From assembly GCA_051453625.1 (NCBI GenBank), contig JBOZIK010000001.1:128649422-128713421 (forward strand): 64,000 nt of DNA, written 5' to 3'. Every line of letters begins with the position of its first letter. Positions within the stretch are counted from its first letter, which is position 1. A program made the translations under genes and the position numbers. The notes under the pieces were generated by a model. It had not been told where the DNA came from, made no database searches, and worked only from the letters and a program-made list of their open reading frames with translations. This DNA is from Welwitschia mirabilis (Eukaryota; Gnetophyta; Gnetopsida; Welwitschiales). This document shows positions 58,801 to 64,000 of this stretch, in pieces.

Positions 58801-59444
58801 GAAGATAAAAACTTAAAGTAAATATGATTAACTTTGTATAATAATATATTGAATTTAAAACTAAGTTAGAAACTTAGTTATCATTCCTCCTCAGGGATAA
58901 CATTTGGTATTAGCTAGAATTACATTAACTTTAATCTTAATGCAAGTTACCAAAAAGAAAGAAAAGAGAAGAAGAGATGAAATAAATCTTAAGATTCGAA
59001 ATTCATCTTAGAAAGGCAAAAAGCAAACTAATTCCAAGGTATTACCAATTTGTTCTATGCAATCCTTCACTCTAAAGTTATTCTTTTTTTTTAAAAAAAA
59101 ATAAAAATCATCAAGTGCTTTTGGTACAATTCATGAGGCATAATCTCATCCACCATATGATAAATGGTGAATCCAACTAACACTTAATACTTATGTAACA
59201 ATAGAATGTAACAACTCGTAAAGTACTCAAAATATATGAAATTAAAAGAATAAGTAATAAAGAGAAATTCATACAACTAAATTAAACTTAATAGTTAAAG
59301 AATTTAACTAAACATCCTAACTATGATATTACTCATGAATTAATAACAAAGGAAAATAGCTTTTGTATTATAGAAACAACAAATTTACAAAAAGGAAGAA
59401 GGAAGCAGGAAAAACTCCTCAGAAATTCTCAAATACTACCTTAT
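58801..59444. other. AT-rich interval, little recognised
   Basis: 58,880-58,910 (ATCATTCCTCCTCAGGGATAAC) may be a decayed palindromic module of the Athila LTR. The rest shows nothing. Confidence 0.4.
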
Positions 59445-60764
59445 TGTAACACCCTATTTTATCTTATCTTAATTAAGTACTAATTTTTTTAAAGTTTTTT
59501 CTTTATATTTTTTACTTGATAAACACAGCGGAACCTACGACTAAATTCTACTTACTTCTTTATTATAATTTCCATATTCTAAGGAAGACAAATCATATTA
59601 ATATCATACATTTACCTATAATTAATTTCTAGGTTATTTCATTTTACAACCAATAGCAATTTCATAAGTTTGTATCCTCCATTTCTTTCTAGTTTTTCAT
59701 CACATAAAAGATAGCTTATAAATAGTTGAGGAGATGTATACTTCTTGTCAATATACATGGATAAATTTTAAGGAAAATACCTAATCAATGTAATAGGAGT
59801 TTGAAACTCTAATTAATGGCATTCTAACTCAATATTCGGTCACCCTCTAGATGTTAGTTAGTTCTACTTCAGATTCTAAACTATACAAACATGGATGGGC
59901 TCAACTACATAGGCTTTCACTTCACCTCGATATACCACTAATATAGGTGACAGATAGTACGTGAGATGGATGCATGCTTACAAATAACCCCACTTCATTG
60001 AAGCATCTCTGGATGGTGCAACATGATCCATCAATACTAAGGACTAGAGATATTAAGTTAGAGTAAGTTCATACATGGTAAGACAAGAAAGTGGTGATTA
60101 AATCCACTTCCAAAAGAGTATCCTTAAAAAATGCAATCATAAGTCAATGCTCCAAAGTGCTCAAAATTCTCCAATACAAGGTTGAATACAATGAAGGATT
60201 TAAGGCCCTTTTATATGAAGAGATGGGGGTGAGGGATGGCTACATTCTTGGCTTATAATGTTAGGTAGAATCTTCATCATTTTATCATTAGGTAGATAAG
60301 ATTTTGTCTTGGAGCATTAGGTGGATCAGATTCTATCCTCTAGAATTAGGTAGAATCTTCGTCATTTAGCATTTAGTAGAGGTTGTCTTGTAGTATTTGG
60401 TGAAGGTTGACTTGTAGTGTTTGGTGAAAGTTGGCTTGTAGCATTTGGTGGAGATCATCACATAGCTCTAATGCCATCTCTAGATGCCTTTATCACATGT
60501 CTTCAAATGCTTCTGCTACATGTCACCACCTTATATCTCCATTACCCCCATGGTTTTGTGCGGAATTGTTTCTATCTTCTATCATGTATTCTAAAATATG
60601 GCTAAATACCTGTAATTATTATGAAGAAAATCATAATATTAAATTTTATTTTAAAAATAATGAAATACATATTTTATGATTAAAACAATTAAATTAATTT
60701 CTTTATTTACAATAAATTAGCCTAAAACACTTGATATAAATGTCAATATTTACATGTTAATACA
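59445..60764 (-). repeat. Tekay-like LTR with internal minisatellite
   Basis: Minus strand: starts TGTATTAACATGTAAATATT at 60,764 after the purine tract GGTTAGGGGG (60,774-60,765) and ends ...GGGTGTTACA at 59,445. The last 700 bp match the end of the D LTRs closely (CACCTCGATATACC at 59,925, GATATTAAGTTAGAGTAAGT at 60,050), while the first 600 bp differ and include the tandem array at 60,260-60,463. It is adjacent to an Athila/Tat 3' region rather than chromovirus pol. Confidence 0.7.
60260..60463 (+). repeat. Minisatellite, eight units of 24-29 bp
   Basis: Units start at 60,260, 60,287, 60,316, 60,345, 60,371, 60,395, 60,419 and 60,443, each with aTTaGGTagA or aTTTGGTGaA at its head. The first four are 26-29 bp long; the next three are exactly 24 bp (ATTTGGTGAAGGTTGACTTG type). 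A gradual drift from one unit type to the other is visible. Confidence 0.85.
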
Positions 60765-60774
60765 CCCCCTAACC

Positions 60775-62135
60775 AGTCTTTTGCCAGTGCCTTAGTAAAA
60801 TGTCGATAACAAAGGAAAAATTATCTATGTTAAAAGTGTGTCAAGTGTGCAAACAATAAAACTTGAAAATTTTATGACCAATTTTATGTAATCAAGGTAT
60901 TGAAGCAAAAAATTTTATTATAAATTGAGATGCCACATCCCCAATCAAAACTCAACTTTGTCCTTAAAGTTTATGATGACAATGTTAAGTTATTTGAGAA
61001 CATAGGCATAGATAGATCACAAAGAATTCTCTTATTTAAAATGATATAAATGAAGCTAAGCAAAAAGACAAGTTATTTACAACCAAACATGTTCTAAGTG
61101 AAAAAACTATTCATAAAGATGATTAATACCTTAAAGATTATTTATTATGAAAATGATATGAAGTAGAATGTAGTAAAGTGATGAGATATAAAATGCATGA
61201 ATGAAGTGGAACCAGAAACCAATGAACAAACGAGCGAACTATCCTAAGTTATCAGCTCTTTATTATTATATTTTTATGTTTTTTAGTAGATCATGTTATC
61301 AATCGAGTTAAATTTTAACTATGTAACTTATAGGGATCTAATAAATCGATGTAAATCCTAAGTATGAAAGGTAAAAGACAATGATTTGCTTAAGGCCTCT
61401 GATTCCCACCTTTTCATTCCTTTATTTTTCATTTCTACCTTTGCATATGTCCTTAGTATTATGCCTTTGAACCACATTGAGTATCTAGTATTACAACATT
61501 TTCTTCCAATATAGTTAAGTAGGTTGTACTATGCAAAAATCAGTGCTACATTACTAGTAAGCATGTATAGCCCCGATGTAGTTGAACATGTCATAATTAG
61601 ATTGTTAGAGCTGCATGCCCAACAAGCATCCATAGCCCTAGTGCAGTTAACTAAACCCAACTAAGTGATTAATGTTATGTGCTTTTGGAGAAAAGATATA
61701 TTATTTTCTTTCTTTTCATCTTCTCATAGTCACTTTTTATGCACTTTTTAAGGGGTTATTAGCTCATTAGCCTAGTTAAGATAAATCTTGTCCTCATTAA
61801 AAGCTTTTTATTTAAAGAGCAAATGCGAAGGTAAATCCCACCTTTTCAACCAATTTTTAATGAAAACGAAGACCCTAATCAAATGCATTATTAACTAAAC
61901 TAGATCTTAACCAATTTTTACTTGAAATAAGCATTCTTTCCCTTAAAAATTCATAAGTAAACTAGATATTAACCATTACTTAAGTAATAACATGATTGCT
62001 TATTATTGATTTTTATTTTTAAGGGCTTTTAACCTAGATCAAAAGTCTCAAAAACTCATGGATTAATGGTTTGAGTGAATGATTCATGGATTTGATGGAG
62101 TGATTTAATAATGAATTTAGTGAATGACAAGTTTC
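60775..62135 (-). other. Athila/Tat-type 3' untranslated region
   Basis: About 1.36 kb between an integrase C-terminus (right) and an LTR (left), close to the 1.5 kb of element B. Minus-strand AAGTTGAGTTTTGATTGGGG near 60,955 resembles the GTGTGGGG-type motif found in the 3' region of this lineage. A 65-bp-spaced repeat (AAGCATGTATAGCC at 61,559, AAGCATCCATAGCC at 61,624) is present. No genes. Confidence 0.5.
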
Positions 62136-62770
62136 AAAAGAGTGATGGGATAAGTGATAATGTTTCAAACAGTGTCCATTGACTTTAAGGAGTTGGCTAT
62201 TTTTGGGATTTTCAATGAGAATAACCTCATGTGGTAAAACATTTTTTATTAAGAAAGATCCTTTTCACTTAGCTACTAGTTTGCCCAAAAAAAGATGTAA
62301 GCATGACTTATATAGTAAGACTAGCACTTCCTGCTGAAAAGTTTTCCTAAGAATATGTTAATTATGAAACCTCTTCATCCTATCCTCATTTATTCTCATG
62401 TTGTCATAGGCATCATTTCTAATTTCATCTAGTTCATTGAGTTGTATTAACCTATTTTTCTTTGCAACCTATAAGTCTAAGTTCATATTCTTAATTATCA
62501 AGTAAGCCCTATGTTCAAGTTCTATAGGTAAATGACATGATTTACCAGAGACTAATCAAAAAGTAACATCCCTAAGGGTGTTTTATAAGCAGCACGGTAT
62601 GCCCATAAGACATCATTAAGTTTGAAGGACCAGTCTTTTTGTGTTGAGTTTACTACTTTTTGAAGGATTTTCTTAAGTTCTCTATTTTTAACTTTAATTT
62701 GTCTACTTGTTACGGGTGATAAGGTATTATATCCTATATTTTGTAAACCTTATTTACTTGAATAATAAGT
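62136..62770 (-). pseudogene. Integrase C-terminal half, Athila/Tat type
   Basis: Minus-strand reading: YHP (about 62,735), [20 protein letters not shown] then [11 protein letters not shown] (about 62,650-62,580), ELEHRAYLIIKNMNLDL (about 62,510), LIQLNELDEIRNDAYDNMRI (about 62,450-62,390), MKRFHN, LRKTF and LLKVNGHCLK (about 62,180). This is a continuous and well-ordered integrase core end and C-terminal domain with a few stops. Everything upstream (RT and gag) is absent: it is cut at about 62,770. Confidence 0.85.
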
Positions 62771-63089
62771 ATATAAAGCTTTCAGTCAAATGAATAATTA
62801 TCCTTATTTAAGTTCCTTATCAAATAAGATGTTATTTTAAAATTAAAATTAGTTTGTAAACTTTATAATTTGCCATGAAAATGATAAAAATATATTAAAA
62901 GGTTTTATGGGAAAATCTATCCAAACATTTAACATTACATAATTTCATTATGTGGGGAATTAATATCACATGATAAAACTAATAAATTGAAAATTCCATG
63001 AGGACATAATAATTTGCATCTTATTTACTCATTTATATTCTTGGAAAATTTGATATGTGTACTATATTATAAATAAATATTTTCTTCCT
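62771..63089. other. AT-rich spacer
   Basis: No recognised feature. It may contain the unaligned start of the LTR that follows. Confidence 0.4.
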
Positions 63090-64000
63090 TGTGTTATATG
63101 GTTGATAGATTTTATGCATTTTGAAATAAATGAGCATTTGAACAAGTATATGCACTGTTACCTAGAACCAAGAATGATAAATGACTAGATTTACTCTACG
63201 ATGACTTTTATGTTCTTAAGATGTATAAGGATACTTTGTTTATATGAAACTCCTTACTTTATTCATTAGGTTTGAAAAGTTTTTCTCATTATGTAACATG
63301 ACAATTTTGAGATTTGTGCATTTATTCTTTTGATGCATGTCTTGGATGAATTAAACTTACTTATGAGCTTATGAAGGATTAAAAGAGCTAGCATGAGGAA
63401 ATGATGCATGTAATTAACCTTACTAATTAAAGCAAGAAGATTATTCACCCTAGCTAGGTGTATGAGTTATAAATATGATTTCATTTTGTACTCCAGTGTC
63501 ACTTATTACTCATCCCACATATCAATTCTAAATCATGTGACCTTATAATCTTGAGCTATGTGCCTTTGTTTAGATCGTTTCCTCTTTATTAAAGCAGACA
63601 CTTTCCTTTTGTTTCATACAAGTGCCTTTCCTTTTTCCCCTCTCTTTCTCTTTTTCTTTCATTCTCTTAATTTGGAGCTTGGAGCTTGGAAGCTTAAAGC
63701 TAAGGAACTCTTAAGCTTGGATCTTCATCAATCTTTAACTATTAAGGTCTTACTAATCTTGCCAAGTAAGCTCTTTACTCATATTGTCTATATGATTTCT
63801 TTTTCTATTAGAATGATATAATATTTCATTAGAAAATTATTTATGGCTTTTATGCAATTATGCTATAAATATTATTCCCTTCCATTGATTCCCACCAAGA
63901 CGTTATAGTGAGATATGAGGGGTCTCTAATGCTTAGTGATGGAGGATTACTAGTAAATGATTATGGCCAAGCGAGCAGGGGATTCACTATTATTTAAAAA
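63090..64000 (+). repeat. Tekay-like LTR, plus strand, running off the window
   Basis: Matches the D LTR read on its minus strand: AAATGATGCATGTAATTAAC and CAAAGCAAG-type block at 63,398-63,440 (against 49,200-49,150), TATA region 63,469, GGAGCTTGGAGCTTGGAAGC at 63,674 (against 48,760), and GGGGATTCACTATTATTT at the edge (against 48,400). A 87-codon open frame at 63,558-63,821 falls in the transcribed LTR part and is not a gene. Confidence 0.72.

Noticed and set aside
60260-60463. CRISPR-like array
   Set aside because: Units are contiguous without spacers, and all surroundings are plant retrotransposons.
63558-63821. 87-codon open frame as a host gene
   Set aside because: Falls within a Tekay-like LTR, with the same sequence block in two other LTR copies.
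1-64000. Intact host genes, tRNA or rRNA genes, or a prokaryotic system
   Set aside because: No open frame longer than about 142 codons without N, no box A/B or cloverleaf pattern noticed, and nearly all domains found belong to retrotransposons.

Overview
The window is non-genic nuclear DNA of a seed plant with a large, repeat-filled genome. It is strongly A/T-rich by eye (roughly 70% or more) and is built almost entirely of decayed retrotransposons: Athila/Tat-type and Tekay-type Ty3/gypsy elements, one Ty1/copia element, one small non-autonomous LTR element and two L1-type LINEs. I find no intact host gene, tRNA, rRNA or CRISPR array, and nothing bacterial. Low GC plus a heavy excess of C-to-T and G-to-A differences from canonical element motifs points to long cytosine methylation and deamination, as reported for very AT-rich plant genomes such as the gymnosperm Welwitschia. 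The species cannot be fixed from this sequence.

Layout. 1-8,747 (minus): Athila-type element A with 5' LTR, tRNA-Asp-type primer site, gag, protease, RT, RNase H, integrase and most of its 3' untranslated region; the 3' LTR lies off the left edge. 8,776-18,643 (plus): element B of the same family, with both LTRs and a probable 5-bp target duplication. B has lost RT, RNase H and nearly all integrase by an internal deletion, and its 3' LTR is split by a related LTR (E), an inverted LTR fragment and assembly gaps. 18,649-19,844: unassigned.

19,845-39,444 is a nested tower. The host is one Tekay-like LTR (D2, plus), seen in three colinear pieces. A LINE (20,019-25,438) sits in it; the LINE is itself broken by another Tekay LTR end at 23,636 and a gap. 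A copia element (28,228-38,001) also sits in it and carries a 1.4-kb TRIM-like element (29,696-31,081). 39,666-41,978: a 5'-truncated LINE between imperfect 21-bp flanking repeats. 42,450-44,235: probably the 3' region of another gypsy element.

44,236-46,710 (minus): Athila/Tat pol fragment (C), interrupted by element D, a Tekay chromovirus (46,711 to beyond 57,975, minus). D shows gag, protease, RT, RNase H, integrase and a tail chromodomain between 3.4-kb LTRs; its 5' LTR runs into a gap. 58,076-59,444: unassigned sequence and an Athila LTR scrap. 59,445-60,764: a Tekay-like LTR holding a minisatellite. 60,765-62,770: an Athila/Tat 3' region and integrase end. About 63,090-64,000: another Tekay-like LTR leaving the window.

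No coding unit is intact. Every protein domain is read through stops and frameshifts, and the RT catalytic box is altered in each LTR element that still has one. The value of the window lies in its insertion order, its mutation signature, several tandem duplications, and a recurrent nested-palindrome module in the Athila-type LTRs and leaders that I cannot match to a named feature.
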